In this document: positions 1 through 11,098 of the stretch, one piece after another | Layout of the letters: each line of letters starts with the position of its first letter | How positions within the stretch are numbered: the first letter of the stretch is position 1 | Origin: Orientallactaga sibirica | Taxonomy: Eukaryota > Chordata > Mammalia > Rodentia > Dipodidae | Length of the DNA: 64,000 bases | Assembly (NCBI GenBank): GCA_036365145.1 | Contig: JAEOAD010000888.1 | Span: forward strand, 1,240,001-1,304,000 | Reading direction: 5' to 3' | The notes under the pieces: model-generated | Seen by the model: the letters and a program-made list of their open reading frames with translations, nothing else | Databases searched by the model: none | What the model was told of the DNA's origin: nothing | Translations under genes and position numbers: made by a program

Positions 1-444
1 TGGACTTCAGAAGGTCACATCAGCTTGGGATACCTTGCTTAATATTTGCCTCCATCTGCCCACTTTCACAGACTCGCGGGCCTATAATCTGGCTCTCTAG
101 TCTGGCTAATTCAAAAACATAATTCCTTAACCAAAGCCTTTTCCTTAAAAGTAAGGAGCTCTATGAAGCTCTTGCCTCATAGATACCCTAAATATAAGAG
201 ATGGTCACATACGTTTCTTGTACAAAGCTTCTCTTCATGTCCTTGGGCATTCCAGACAAAGCTCTCATTGTGTTTCTCAGCAGGCATGGTGCTGGCCTGT
301 GGACAAGTCACTCAGTGGAACTCTTATTTCTCTTTAGAGCCTCAGGGTGAAAATCTGCTAGGAAAATCATAATAGCTTCATTAAACAAGTTCAAACTCAA
401 TTACATGAAGCATGGGGCATTTAAGTTATCAGTCAAACATCAAG

Positions 445-690
445 AGTGAATTGTAATCACAGACATGCCATGTGACCCAGAAATCCTACTTCTGGGTATA
501 CAGCCCAAAAGAATTAGAAGCAAGACCTTGAAGAGATGTTTGTGTAGTTGAAAGGATATTTGTGATGCTAATAGTGTCAGAATTCACCACAGCGAGAGCA
601 TGGAGCCAGCACCCATGTCCATCAATAGGTGAGCAATAAGCAAAACGGGGCATAACAGCACAGTGGGACAATACTCAGCTTTGACTCAAC
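445..690 (+). mobile_element. Ancient L1 fragment (ORF2 3' end region)
   Basis: Degenerate match to the conserved end of L1 ORF2: 'gacccagaaatcctacttct', 'gggtatacagcccaaaagaa' and 'ccatcaataggtgagcaa' are all recognisable. Many changes indicate great age. Confidence 0.65.
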
Positions 691-697
691 AATATGT

Positions 698-750
698 ATT
701 ATTGACCTTTCTCACTGCTGGAACAAAATACCTGACAAAAATCAGTTGAT
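698..750 (-). mobile_element. MaLR-type LTR fragment
   Basis: 'ctgctggaacaaaatacctg' resembles the start of a reversed MaLR LTR. It is cut off by the B4 that follows. Confidence 0.4.
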
Positions 751-1108
751 GAGGCTGGGGAAAGGCTCCATGGGTAAGAACGCTGGCTGTGCAAGCATGA
801 AGGCCCAAGAGGGCCTAATTCACCCTGCGTTTGATTCCCCAGGGCCCGTGTAGACAATAGGACATGACCAAATAAGCCTGTAAGCCCAGGCCTGTGTGAC
901 GCAGAGACTGGTCAGCCAGTCTGACCAAAACAACAGCTTCAACGGGAGACTCCAATGTCAAGGAAGTAATAAGTGAGTGACACAAAAGGACACCCAAAGT
1001 CCTCTTATGACCTCTGCGTACATATGGGCATGGGACACATACATGCATACACCACACACACCGTATCACACATGCTACATACACATGCCAAAAACAGAGC
1101 AAAAAGAT
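751..1108 (+). mobile_element. B4 SINE
   Basis: The ID-like head (aggctggggaaaggctc) is followed by a diverged B1-like middle and a tail of 'cctctta-gacctctg' and CA-rich sequence typical of B4. Confidence 0.6.
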
Positions 1109-1230
1109 CAGTTTAAGGGTTGAAGGTTGTATTCTCACTTACCCTTTGAGGTTACAGTTCATCATGGTACGGAGGCATGGGGGCGGGAGCCTGAAGCAGT
1201 TGGTCACACTCAGTCCACAATTAGGAAGCT

Positions 1231-1390
1231 AGCTGGGCGTGGTGGTGCACACCTTTAATCCCAGCACTCGGGAGGCAGAGGTAGGTGGATCACCATGAGT
1301 TCAAGACCACCCTGAGAATACATAGTGAATTCCAGGTCAGCCTGGGATGGAATGAGACCCTACTTCAAAAAAAAAAAAAAAAAAAAAAAA
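1231..1390 (+). mobile_element. B1 SINE with intact target-site duplication
   Basis: Full-length B1 ('agctgggcgtggtggtgcac' to an A-run of 23). Perfect direct repeat 'ttaggaagct' at 1221-1230 and 1391-1400. Confidence 0.95.
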
Positions 1391-1604
1391 TTAGGAAGCT
1401 GGTACTCAGCCAGCTCGCTCCTCTCTATATGGTCCAGGGTCCCAGCTCATGGAATGGTACAGCCCACATTTAAGGCGAGTTTGCCCACCTCAACTAACAT
1501 AATCAAGACTTTTCCCTCACAGACATGCCCAGAGGCTAACATAATCTGGAATACCCCCCCCCGCCCCCAATAAGCTCAACTAGGCTCATGTCCTAGGTGA
1601 TTCT

Positions 1605-1960
1605 GGGTCCTGCCAAGTGAAAGATAAATAGAAACCATCAGAAGGGTATGTGTGGTTGAAGTTTGAGGACATAATAAGTGGAATAAGGTATTTGCATATA
1701 TTACACAGGTCCCCTTATAAGAGGCACCTGGATCAGTCAAAATCAGTGAGACTGAAACCAGCCAGGAAGGAGCCTGAGAGGAAGAATGAGGAGTTATTAA
1801 GAGGGACAGAGTTTCAGTTTTATAAGTTAAAAAGAGCAGTGGATGGATGGTGGTGATTGTGGAGCAACATTGTAAATGTATTTAATGCCCTTGAACTTTA
1901 CACTTGAAAAGCTTAAGATGATAATGTTTTATGTCCTATGTAGCCTACCACAAAAAATTT
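1605..1960 (+). mobile_element. Ancient L1 3' UTR fragment
   Basis: Recognisable landmarks of an old mammalian L1 3' end: 'ccccttataagaggcacctg', 'cagagtttcagttttat', 'gatggatggtggtgattg' and 'cacttgaaaagcttaagatg'. Confidence 0.7.
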
Positions 1961-3970
1961 TAAGTATGCCCCCTCCATGTGCAGTGTTGGGCATGTGACA
2001 TCTTCCAAACCCCCTTCATTTTCTCCTTCTGCCCCACACCTGGGCAAGCTGTTAAGGAAGCCCAGATGCTCCCTCCTTTGAAAGCAGGAAGAAGTCCCAC
2101 TCCCTAACCACCATTCATGCTAGAGCAATGTCCTTTCCCTGCTTTCTCAAGCCAGTTTTAGACCTGCTTAAGACTCCGCTCTCCCCCAGAAAGTCCCATC
2201 AGAGAAGTAACAAACCTCTTCTTACCATGTAGAGCAAGTAGAGCATCAACTGTCTGAACCAGATTTTGCGTGGAGAGGGCCGTGCCATCTTAGTAGGGTG
2301 ACCACAACAGCACCTGGCACGTGTGTGTTTAACAAAGGGCCATTGATGCTATTTGATTTCCCCACTTAAATGACTGGCTTTGTCTAAATCTGATCATCCT
2401 ATGTATGCTTCGACGCAAGAGAGACAATGTACACATCTAAGAGACGTTCCTGATGACAGAGACAGCAGGGGACTGCTTGTGTCGACAGCAGATGTCTCGT
2501 GTCACGCAGTGTTAAAGATCCCCAATAAGAAAACTCTGAAGGGGAACTTGCAGGTCAAGTATCACCAGCTTCATGGAGATGGTGCCCACACTTGATGAAT
2601 GAGTGAATGGCCCCAGTGTATGGGACCTGAGAAGAGATTAGATACAGAGCAAAGTGAAGGAACAAGTCAAAAGGAAGTGAGAAGTCAAAAATAAGAAAGC
2701 TGCTTCAATGCATTTCTCCCCTACACTTGCCAAAGTTTAGTGATTAAGAAAAAAAATATTTAAAAGCATTTTAGTGGTGAGACATTCAGGGAGACCTATC
2801 TATAAATAGGGAGATTCGTCCTCTTTAAAACACTTTGTAGAAAAAAATTCCAAAAAGATTAAAATCAGTGTAGAAACCAAGGAGCCATTTTTTCTATATC
2901 ATATTGATCATTTCAAGTGGAACTGTTAGCTATCTCGGAAAAAATTGTGATTCTGAATTGCTTTTGCCTCTACCTCTGGACCTCTGTTCCTAAAGGATTG
3001 TTTCCTAAAGGAAAACATTCAACCAGAAAATTCTAGCACATCAGAATCTCTCCAAAGATTAAGAAATCTCTGTGAAGGTCCGAATGCCTAAATTGAAAAG
3101 CTCTTGCTGTCATATTCAGGTCTAAGGGAAATAGTTCTTCACTTCATACCCCTTCTTTTCTCTCTCCAGCTCACCAAAGCCAGCTACTTTTCTCTCCCAA
3201 GTGAAAAAAAATTAAAGCCCATCGCACCAAGTGTCGTTCATGGAGGTACGTGCCCCTGCTTGCCTTCGTGGGGGAGTGTCCACAGATGGCCATCTAACAC
3301 CAAACTTCCACTTACTGGCTTGTCCCTCTTTTATGCTCACTCGCACATGCTCCCAGTTGCATCTCAGATGTAGTTTCCACTGGGAGCCTCATTAGTTGGG
3401 GCCACCTCTATGGTACCTTGTGAAGTCTCTTATTTGAAGGGTACTATCCCCTCCCAACTGTGGGGGGTGTCTGTCTCCTACCTGGAACTGCTAAGAACAA
3501 AAATAGCTACTTCAACTCCTTGTCACTAAAGCTCCAAACAGGATGTCACTTCAACTTGCTTTTTGTGGGCTTCAGAGGAGATATTTGGGTGGTTCTTCAA
3601 ACCTCCTCAAGCCTCACCCCTCAGTACTCACCTTGTTAAGCAGTCTTCCAGGCTTGGTATTTGACCTCCAGACTGCCATAGTAAAAGGTCTCAGGATCCA
3701 GCAACTTAGCCGGGATGCAACACAGGGGTCTGAGCCCCCACACCGTGTTTTTCTTGCTGGTTTCCGTGGGACCGCTTCACCTCCATCACGAAGGGCATGC
3801 ATTTCAATACACCTAACTGTTGACTGATCTGAATATACGAAGTTTATCCTCCAAATCCAACAAATGGTGACCACTCAGGTTCTGAGGAGAGTTCACATTT
3901 GTTACTACCTCAAGAACCCTGCTGACTTCACACTGGGATCCGGGAATGTACAGGGATGTAGATAATCAGG
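1961..3970. other. Mostly unique sequence, no gene seen
   Basis: No recognisable repeat and no frame with coding character. Short open frames at 2380, 3104 and 3543 lack splice context or similarity I can recognise. Confidence 0.5.
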
Positions 3971-3980
3971 CATCCTGACT

Positions 3981-4184
3981 TTTCTCCATTTGAATGTTTT
4001 ATTTATTTATGAGCGAGAGAGTGAAAGAGAGAGAATTGGCATGCCAGGGCCTTAGCTACTAAAAATGAACTCCAGATGTGTGCGCCACCCTGTGCATCTG
4101 GATTTCATGGGCTCTGAGGAGTCAAACCTGGATCCTTAGGCTTCACAGGCAAGAGCCTTAAGCACTAAGCCATCTCTCCAGCCC
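3981..4184 (-). mobile_element. DIP-like SINE
   Basis: Minus-strand copy ending 'ccatctctccagccc'. Flanked by the perfect direct repeat 'catcctgact' at 3971-3980 and 4185-4194. Confidence 0.92.
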
Positions 4185-4391
4185 CATCCTGACTCTTCTA
4201 ACCTCCTCTCAATGCTGGTGCTTCTTTAGCATCAGAGCCATCTTCCTGCTAAAAAGGTCCTTTCGATAGAAGAAGCACAAAGTCGGACACACCTTCAGTG
4301 AGTGCTGGCATGGCTCCGTTTACACCCCACCTGCACTATGTTGGCTGTGGAACACTTGTGTTTGCTTATTTAAGTTAGCTCATCCTTAATT

Positions 4392-4591
4392 AATATATAC
4401 AAACTATTTTCATTTTTATTTATTTGCAAGGAGAGAGGGGAGGGATGGAAAGGGAAAGAATGGACCTGTGAGGTCCTCTTGCCACTGTTAACAAATTCTA
4501 GACACACCTTGTGCATCTGGATTTAACATGGGTGCTGGCCATCAAGTTTTGCAAACAAGCACCTTCAGCTGCTAAGCCATCTATCCAGCCC
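4392..4591 (-). mobile_element. DIP-like SINE, degenerate
   Basis: Older copy with several changes. 'ccttaatt' flanks both sides (4384-4391, 4592-4599). Confidence 0.8.
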
Positions 4592-4689
4592 CCTTAATTC
4601 ATTTTTTAATCTTAAGCAATAATATCCATGAAATGAGTTGAGTGTATTAGTTATATCTTCCACAATACACATTATACTAAATAATTGTC

Positions 4690-4826
4690 CACTTAGTATT
4701 TTGTTTTATGCAGCCCAGGTTGGCCTTGAACTTGCTATATAGTTAAGTCTGGCCTGAAACTTCTGATCCTCTTGCCTCAACCTCTCACGGGCTGGGATTT
4801 CAGGTGTGAATCACCACTCCTAGCTC
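4690..4826 (-). mobile_element. B1-related SINE, old
   Basis: 'gcccaggttggccttgaact' to 'ggtgtgaatcaccactccta', with many differences from the younger B1 copies here. Confidence 0.65.
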
Positions 4827-4948
4827 TACTCAATGTTTTTTAATGTGCAACTTGGTACTATTTTAAATAATCTTAATATACCTTATATAACTTTTCAAGA
4901 TTTGGGCAGCACATCAGAAACTGCACACAATTACTTTATTGGGATTTT

Positions 4949-5250
4949 TAAAAATATTTGTTTATTTTTATTTTTTATATTTATATAAATATATAATATA
5001 TATATTATATATATTTATTTTTTTATATATTATTTATTTATTTATTTGAGAGAGAGAGAAAGGGATGGAAGGAGAGACAAAGAGGCAGAGAGAAAGAGAG
5101 AATGGGAACACCAGGGCCTCCAGCCACTGCAAACAAACCCAGATGCATGTATCCCCAGTGCATCTGGCTTGTGTGGGTTCTGGGGAATCAAACCTGGATC
5201 CTTTGGCTTCACAGGCAAATGCCTTAACTGCTAAGCCATCTCTGCAGCCC
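4949..5250 (-). mobile_element. DIP-like SINE with expanded AT tail
   Basis: The body spans 5047-5250 and the tail has grown into the AT tract. The near-identical flanks 'ttattgggattttt' and 'ttattgagattttt' look like its target-site duplication. Confidence 0.85.
4960..5046. repeat. AT-rich tract (TTTA / TATA)
   Basis: This is an expanded A/T tail of the adjacent minus-strand DIP SINE, containing tatata runs and tttattta repeats. Confidence 0.85.
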
Positions 5251-5265
5251 TTATTGAGATTTTTT

Positions 5266-5392
5266 TAATTATTATTTTTTCTATACTTACATACAAAAAA
5301 CACATGATATTTCCCTCCCCTCCCCCATTCCACTTTAGAACTCCAATCTCCATCATATCCCCTCCCTCTCTCCATTAGATTGGGATTTTTTT
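5266..5392 (-). mobile_element. L1 3' end fragment (young family)
   Basis: Shares 'cacatgatatttccct', 'ccccattccactttagaact' and 'ccatcatatcccctcc' with the longer copy at 26175-27245. It is the terminal 3' part only. Confidence 0.75.
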
Positions 5393-5708
5393 AAGAGCAT
5401 TGTGGGAGAACAAAAAGAGGAAGGGAACATGAATGAATACAAACTAGTAGTTACATGAGACACAGCGGGAGCACAGAGAAGAGCATTCGGTTAGCAGAAC
5501 CTCAGAGTTTGGAAGAGGAACTACGCACAGCTGGCTCTCGGGGTCAGGGGTAGTCCCTGATAATGCTGCTGTCGGGGCAGGACTCCTGAGCTTGGTTCTA
5601 GAAGTATGGAGGAAGAAACTGGAAACTAGAACAATTGCTTTTGTTAGCAACTACCCATCAGGTAAGGAATCATTCATTGCTGGGTGATGGAAAAGGAGAA
5701 GGAGAGAA

Positions 5709-5806
5709 GGGAAGGGCAGGGAAGGGAAGGGAAGGGAAGGGAAGGGAAGGGAAGGGAAGGGAAGGGAAGGGAAGGGAAGGGAAGGGAAGGGAAGGGAAGG
5801 GAAGGA
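5709..5806. repeat. (AAGGG)n pentanucleotide microsatellite
   Basis: About 19 uninterrupted copies of 'gaagg/aaggg' follow an imperfect gaagggcagg start. It is G3-run rich on the plus strand, so G-quadruplex or triplex formation is plausible. A (GREGK)n-type translation across it is not a gene. Confidence 0.97.
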
Positions 5807-6320
5807 CACAATGAGACTCTCTACCTCTTCCTTATTATCCCTGCTGACAGAGCATTAACCAGCCAAGCAGGCGGGTGGGACGGGACGCAGAGCCCCAGCC
5901 CCAGCAGCAGAGTAAAGTCTAGAGGATGGGCTCATTGAGAAGCAATCCCTTAACTTGGCAAAATGCTGTCCTAACAGATACTCAGAAGAGAAATGCCAGT
6001 TTGGGCAAATATGCTTGTGTGTTGTGAGAGAGAGGATTTGGAACAGGCTTCCCAGACCCCCTTAAGGCCCAACAAACAAATTCTAATTTAGACGAGTCTG
6101 GGATTCTTCGCAGCTCAGCTTGCGGTGATGGTATTAGCTTCACAACTCCAAACAAGTGAGGCTGCCTGTGTGAAACCCCCTCCACGGCACCTCACTGGGA
6201 AACCTGGAAGTGCTGAAAACACAGAGCTTTCCATTCTTATTTCCAACCTAGAGGAACGGGGTTGTCTCTCTAGGCTGGAAAACAAGCACTATGTCCATCC
6301 ATTTTAAAAAGGATGCCCTA

Positions 6321-6551
6321 GGGCTGGAGAGGTGGCTTAGCGGTTAAGGCGCCTGCCTGCCAAGCCTAAGAACACCCGTTCGATTCTCCAGGTCCCACAT
6401 TGAGACAGACGCAAAGTGACACAAGGGTGTAATGCCACACTTGCCCACAAGGGGGCACGTGCGTCTGGAGTTCATTCACAGTGGCTGAGAGGCTGCTGGC
6501 ATGCCCATTCTCTCTCTCTCTCCCTCTCTCTTTCTCTCTCTCTCCAAAAAC
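6321..6551 (+). mobile_element. DIP-like SINE, long subfamily
   Basis: Has the extra segment 'gtgtaatgccacacttgccc' absent from short DIP copies. Target-site duplication 'aaaaggatgcccta' at 6307-6320 and 6552-6565. The right flank is where the tandem duplication unit begins. Confidence 0.93.
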
Positions 6552-6650
6552 AAAAGGATGCCCTACACTTTTCATCCAAAAAACCTCAAACAAACAAAAC
6601 AACAAAACTCAAACAAAACAAAACAAACAAACAAAAAGATGTAAGTTTCT

Positions 6651-6931
6651 AGGCTGGAGAGATGTCTCTGTGGGTAAAGCGCTTTCCACTCGAGCATGAG
6701 GACCTGAGTTCAGATCCCCAGCACCCATGAAAAAGTTGGGTGGGGCTTGCTGATCAGCTTGTCTAGCTGAGTCAGAGTTCTAGGTTCAACAGGAGAGATC
6801 CCCATTTCAAAATTAAGTAAGTCAGTAAATAAAGAGGATGGTGATGGAGGAAGACACCCAATGCTGACCTCTGACCTCCACACATATGCCCATATGCATA
6901 CACACATAAACATTCACCAAAAAAAAAGATA
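6651..6931 (+). mobile_element. B4 SINE (unit 1 of the duplication)
   Basis: 'ggctggagagatgtctctgt' head, B4 middle with 'ttgctgatcagcttgtctag', and 'gacctctgacctccacacat' tail. Confidence 0.8.
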
Positions 6932-7129
6932 AAAGTTCCAAAAGGCGCCCCACAGTGAAACAAAAATGACCTTGGCCATGTGGCCTGCTCTGGCTGGTTC
7001 CTACTTAAATCAATAGGGTCCCATCACAGACTCCTTTATGTGGTTGCAAAAATGCTCCCAAGAGTTCACCACTCCATGTCACCCATTCCTCACAATGTGA
7101 CTTGGTAGCTCCACCCAGCAAAAGCTGGC

Positions 7130-7490
7130 CGCTGCCTCCTCACCACCCTCCCACCCCTACCCCTTAATCTAGGCTGGCTGTGTGACTTGCTTTGGGCCAG
7201 TAGAATGTGGCAGAAGTGGTGGAGATGGTTGTGAGTCTAAGTCTCAAGGGCTCACATGCATGTACTTTCTCACAGAACTCTGCCACCAATGGCCAACCCT
7301 GCCCAAGCTAGGGCAACAGAGCATGAAAGATCACATAGAGGAAGCCAGGGTGTCCACGCCGACAGCCATGCTCCCCGCATGGTCCACAGCTGGCTTCACA
7401 CTGCCTCGATCTGGGATTTCAGAATTATGACACATAAATGTCTGTATCTAAGAAGCCACCCTCTGTATGGTATTTTGTTATAACAGCCTG
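7130..7490 (+). repeat. Old LTR-like interspersed repeat (unit 1)
   Basis: 'gtgacttgctttgggccagt' through 'ttttgttataacagcct' resembles an ancient mammalian LTR or MLT-type repeat. The family is not certain. Copied at about 9434-9794. Confidence 0.4.
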
Positions 7491-7613
7491 TAAGGACTGT
7501 AACCCTCTACCAAGACCACTCTCTCCTTTCTCTCAATCAGCAACTTACTGCAACATTTTAGGTTTCAGCTTAATACGACTTCCTCCAAGATCTCCTTCAA
7601 TCTCTAATATAAA

Positions 7614-8327
7614 TTAGACCCGTGCTTCATACTCTTCCACAGAATCTGCCACTCTTTCCTTCACGGAACTTATCATAATAATCTGTAAATATACATATAT
7701 GTGTAATTCCATATCTAGCTGTGAAGTCCCTATTGCATGCATGTGTAGTAGTGGTAGATGTGATGTGGTGTATGGGGGTGCTACAGGCCTGTGTGCATGC
7801 AGAGAGGGCATTCCGTGTGCCTGCAGAGACGGCATTCCGTGTGTCTGCAGAGACGGCATTCCGTGTGCCTGCAGAGCACGGAGGAGAATGTCAAGTGTCC
7901 CGCTCCATTGCTTACCCACTTGTTTCCTTAAGATGGAGACTTCACTGATTTCAGATCTTGCCAACTTCAGAGCCTCAGCTATTCTCAGGTCCTGCTTCCC
8001 ACAGGACTGAGGTTGCAGACATGCATGGCCATGCCCAGCTCTTTGTATAGGTTCTGAAGAATTGAATTCAGTGGTCTTGGGGCCCCTCAGTCCAGAAGCA
8101 CTGGTAACTACTGAGTGGAGGGTGCGGGCAACGGTTCCGCTACTGCTGTCAGGGCTTTGTCTAGCATCTCCTTTCCTCCCTCTCCCAGAAGCCCCACGAG
8201 GAGCTCTGTATCTAGCTCTGTATCTGCTGCAAAAGTGGGTGCTCCATTTGCTGTCAGTTGAATGGCTTCTCTTAGGGTTGTGACACTGGCTCGTGTATTT
8301 TAACACTTGGTCCCCAGATAGTGGCAC
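7614..8327 (-). other. Long antisense frame across the VNTR, probably noncoding
   Basis: This is a 237-codon ATG-to-stop frame, the longest in the window. It crosses the 24-bp VNTR and two other repeat-derived stretches. In unit 2 the same frame is split by small indels into pieces at 10316-9918 and 10673-10440. No family resemblance, no Kozak or promoter evidence. The multiple-of-three repeat explains much of the openness. Confidence 0.15.
7791..7876. repeat. 24-bp VNTR, unit 1 (3 full copies plus a partial)
   Basis: Copies start at 7791, 7815 and 7839, with a partial from 7863. The core is 'gcctgcagagacggcattcc' preceded by 'gtgt'. The first copy is diverged (gcatgcagagagggc). A period of 24 keeps all frames open; on the minus strand it translates as a repeated HGMPSLQA-like octapeptide. 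Confidence 0.95.
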
Positions 8328-8460
8328 TGTTTGGAGGAAACTGTGAAACCTTTTGAACCTGGGGCCTACCTGGCAGAGCTCGGGTTATAGAGGTAGGCCT
8401 TGATGGCTACAGGTCAGCTCTGCTTCCAGCCCAAACTCACCGCTTCCTGGCCTGAGGAGA
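8296..8460 (+). mobile_element. MaLR-like LTR fragment (unit 1)
   Basis: 'aacacttggtccccagatag' and 'cttttgaacctggggcctac' parallel the LTR at 50906-51212. Copied in unit 2 at about 10642-10803. Confidence 0.5.
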
Positions 8461-8752
8461 TGGAGATGTGAGGATGATGACGGGAAGAAGGAGGGATGTA
8501 GGGTCATCATCAGTCTCCTGTTGGGAGTCAAGTGAGAACTCAGCCTTCCCTGCCCTGGCTCCTCCTCAGGACTCATTAAGGAAATAAGGAGATAATCTTT
8601 ACTGACATCACCTTGATTTTGCTGAGGCCAAGTATAACTAATGGTAGAAATTAAAATATTCTAATAGCCAACCATGACAATCTACAAAACAATATTTTAG
8701 CTCATTACAAATAACTGAAGATCTACTTAATATCTAAACTTAAACAGTTGCA

Positions 8753-8858
8753 GGGCTGGAGAGATGGCTTAGTGGTTAAGACGCCTGCCTCCTAAGCCTA
8801 AGAGCAGCTGGTTCCAATCTCGGCGGTTCCAATCTCCAGGTCCCACGTTTAGCCAGAT
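8753..8858 (+). mobile_element. DIP-like SINE, 5' part only, at the duplication junction
   Basis: The 5' 106 bases of the same long-subfamily element that is complete at 11099, including the tandem 'gcggttccaatc' feature. It stops at 'agccagat' and is joined to 'aaggatgccc'. Confidence 0.95.
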
Positions 8859-8954
8859 AAGGATGCCCTACACTTTTCATCCAAAAACCTCAAACAAACA
8901 AAACAACAAAACTCAAACAAAACAAAACAAACAAACAAAAAGATGTAAGTTTCT

Positions 8955-9235
8955 AGGCTGGAGAGATGTCTCTGTGGGTAAAGCGCTTTCCACTCGAGCA
9001 TGAGGACCTGAGTTCAGATCCCCAGCACCCATGAAAAAGTTGGGTGGGGCTTGCTGATCAGCTTGTCTAGCTGAGTCAGAGTTCTAGGTTCAACAAGAGA
9101 GATCCCCATTTTAAAATTAAGTAAGTCAGTAAATAAAGAGGATGGTGATGGAGGAAGACACCCAATGCTGACCTCTGACCTCCACACATATGCCCATATG
9201 CATACACACATAAACATTCACCAAAAAAAAAGATA
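8955..9235 (+). mobile_element. B4 SINE (unit 2 of the duplication)
   Basis: Near-identical copy of 6651-6931, differing by a few substitutions such as caacaag for caacagg. Confidence 0.85.
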
Positions 9236-10094
9236 AAAGTTCCAAAAGGTGCCCCACAGTGAAACAAAAATGACCTTGGCCATGTGGCCTGCTCTGGCTG
9301 GTTCCTACTTAAATCAATAGAGTCCCATCACAGATTCCTTTATGTGGTTGCAAAAATGCTCCCAAGGGTTCACCACTCCATGTCACCCATTCCTCACAAT
9401 ATGACTTGGTAGCTCCACCCAGCAAAAGCTGGCCGCTGCCTCCTCACCACCCTCCCACCCCTACCCCTTAATCTAGGCTGGCTGTGTGACTTGCTTTGGG
9501 CCAGTAGAATGTGGCAGAAGTGGTGGAGATGGTTGTGAGTCTAAGTCTCAAGGGCTCACATGCATGTACTTTCTCACAGAACTCTGCCACCAATGGCCAA
9601 CCCTGCCCAAGCTAGGGCAACAGAGCATGAAAGATCACATAGAGGAAGCCAGGGTGTCCACGCCGACAGCCATGCTCCCCGCATGGTCCACAGCTGGCTT
9701 CACACTTCCTCGATCTGGGATTTCAGAATTATGACACATAAATGTCTGTATCTAAGAAGCCACCCTCTGTATGGTATTTTGTTATAACAGCCTGTAAGGA
9801 CTGTAACCCTCTACCAAGACCACTCTCTCCTTTCTCTCAATCAGCAACTTACTGCAACATTTTAGGTTTCAGCTTAATACGACTTCCTCCAAGATCTCCT
9901 TCAATCTCTAATATAAATTAGACCCGTGCTTCATACTCTTCCACAGAATCTGCCACTCTTTCCTTCACGGAACTTATCATAATAATCTGTAAATATACAT
10001 ATATGTGTAATTCCATATCTAGCTGTGAAGTCCCTATTGCATGCATATGTAGTAGTGGTAGATGTGATGTGGTGTATGGGGGTGCTACAGGCCT

Positions 10095-10228
10095 GTGTGC
10101 ATGCAGAGAGGGCATTCCGTGTGCCTGCAGAGACGGCATTCCGTGTGCCTGCAGAGACGGCATTCCGTGTGCCTGCAGAGACGGCATTCCGTGTGTCTGC
10201 AGAGACGGCATTCCGTGTGCCTGCAGAG
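10095..10228. repeat. 24-bp VNTR, unit 2 (5 full copies plus a partial)
   Basis: Same motif as at 7791. Copies start at 10095, 10119, 10143, 10167 and 10191, with a partial from 10215. The diverged first copy and the 'gtgtgtctg' last full copy are shared with unit 1, so two central copies were gained here or lost there after the duplication. Confidence 0.95.
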
Positions 10229-11098
10229 CCCGGAGGAGAATGTCAAGTGTCCCGCTCCATTGCTTACCCACTTGTTTCCTTAAGATGGAGACTTCACTGA
10301 TTTCAGATCTTGCCAACTTCAGAGCCTCAGCTATTCTCAGGTCCTGCTTCCCACAGGACTGAGGTTGCAGACATGCATGGCCATGCCCAGCTCTTTGTAT
10401 AGGGTTCTGAAGAATTGAATTCAGTGGTCTTGGGGCCCCTCAGTCCAGAAGCACTGGTAACCACTGAGTGCGGGCAATGGTTCCGCTACTGCTGTGAGGG
10501 CTTTGTCTAGCATCTCCTTTCCTCCCTCTCCCAGAAGCCCCACGAGGAGCTCTGTATCTAGCTCTGTATCTGCTGCAAAAGTGGGTGCTCCATTTGCTGT
10601 CAGTTGAATGGCTTCTCTTAGGGTTGTGACACTGGCTCGTGTATTTTAACACTTGGTCCCCAGATAGTGGCACTGTTTGGAGGAAACTGTGAAACCTTTT
10701 GAACCTGGGGCCTACCTGGCAGAGCTCGGGTTATAGAGGTAGGGCTTGATGGCTACAAGTCAGCTCTGCTTCCAGCCCAAACTCACCGCTTCCTGGCCTG
10801 AGGAGATGGAGATGTGAGGATGATGACGGGAAGAAGGAGGGATGTAGGGTCATCATCAGTCTCCTGTTGGGAGTCAAGTGAGAACTCAGCCTTCCCTGCC
10901 CTGGCTCCTCCTCAGGACTCATTAAGGAAATAAGGAGATAATCTTTACTGACATCACCTTGATTTTGCTGAGGCCAAGTATAACTAATGGTAGAAATTAA
11001 AATATTCTAATAGCCAACCATGACAATCTACAAAACAATATTTTAGCTCATTACAAATAACTGAAGATCTACTTAATATCTAAACTTAAACAGTTGCA

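Noticed and set aside
5684..5938. 84-codon frame with a repeated GREGK motif
   Set aside because: It is the (AAGGG)n tract read as protein.
8753..8858. Hybrid SINE from simple recombination between two DIP copies
   Set aside because: The right half expected of such a hybrid is absent, so plain SINE-SINE recombination does not explain the junction.
10095..10228. Regularly spaced 24-bp repeats that could suggest a CRISPR-like array
   Set aside because: Copies are directly adjacent with no spacers, and the region is rodent DNA. It is a VNTR.
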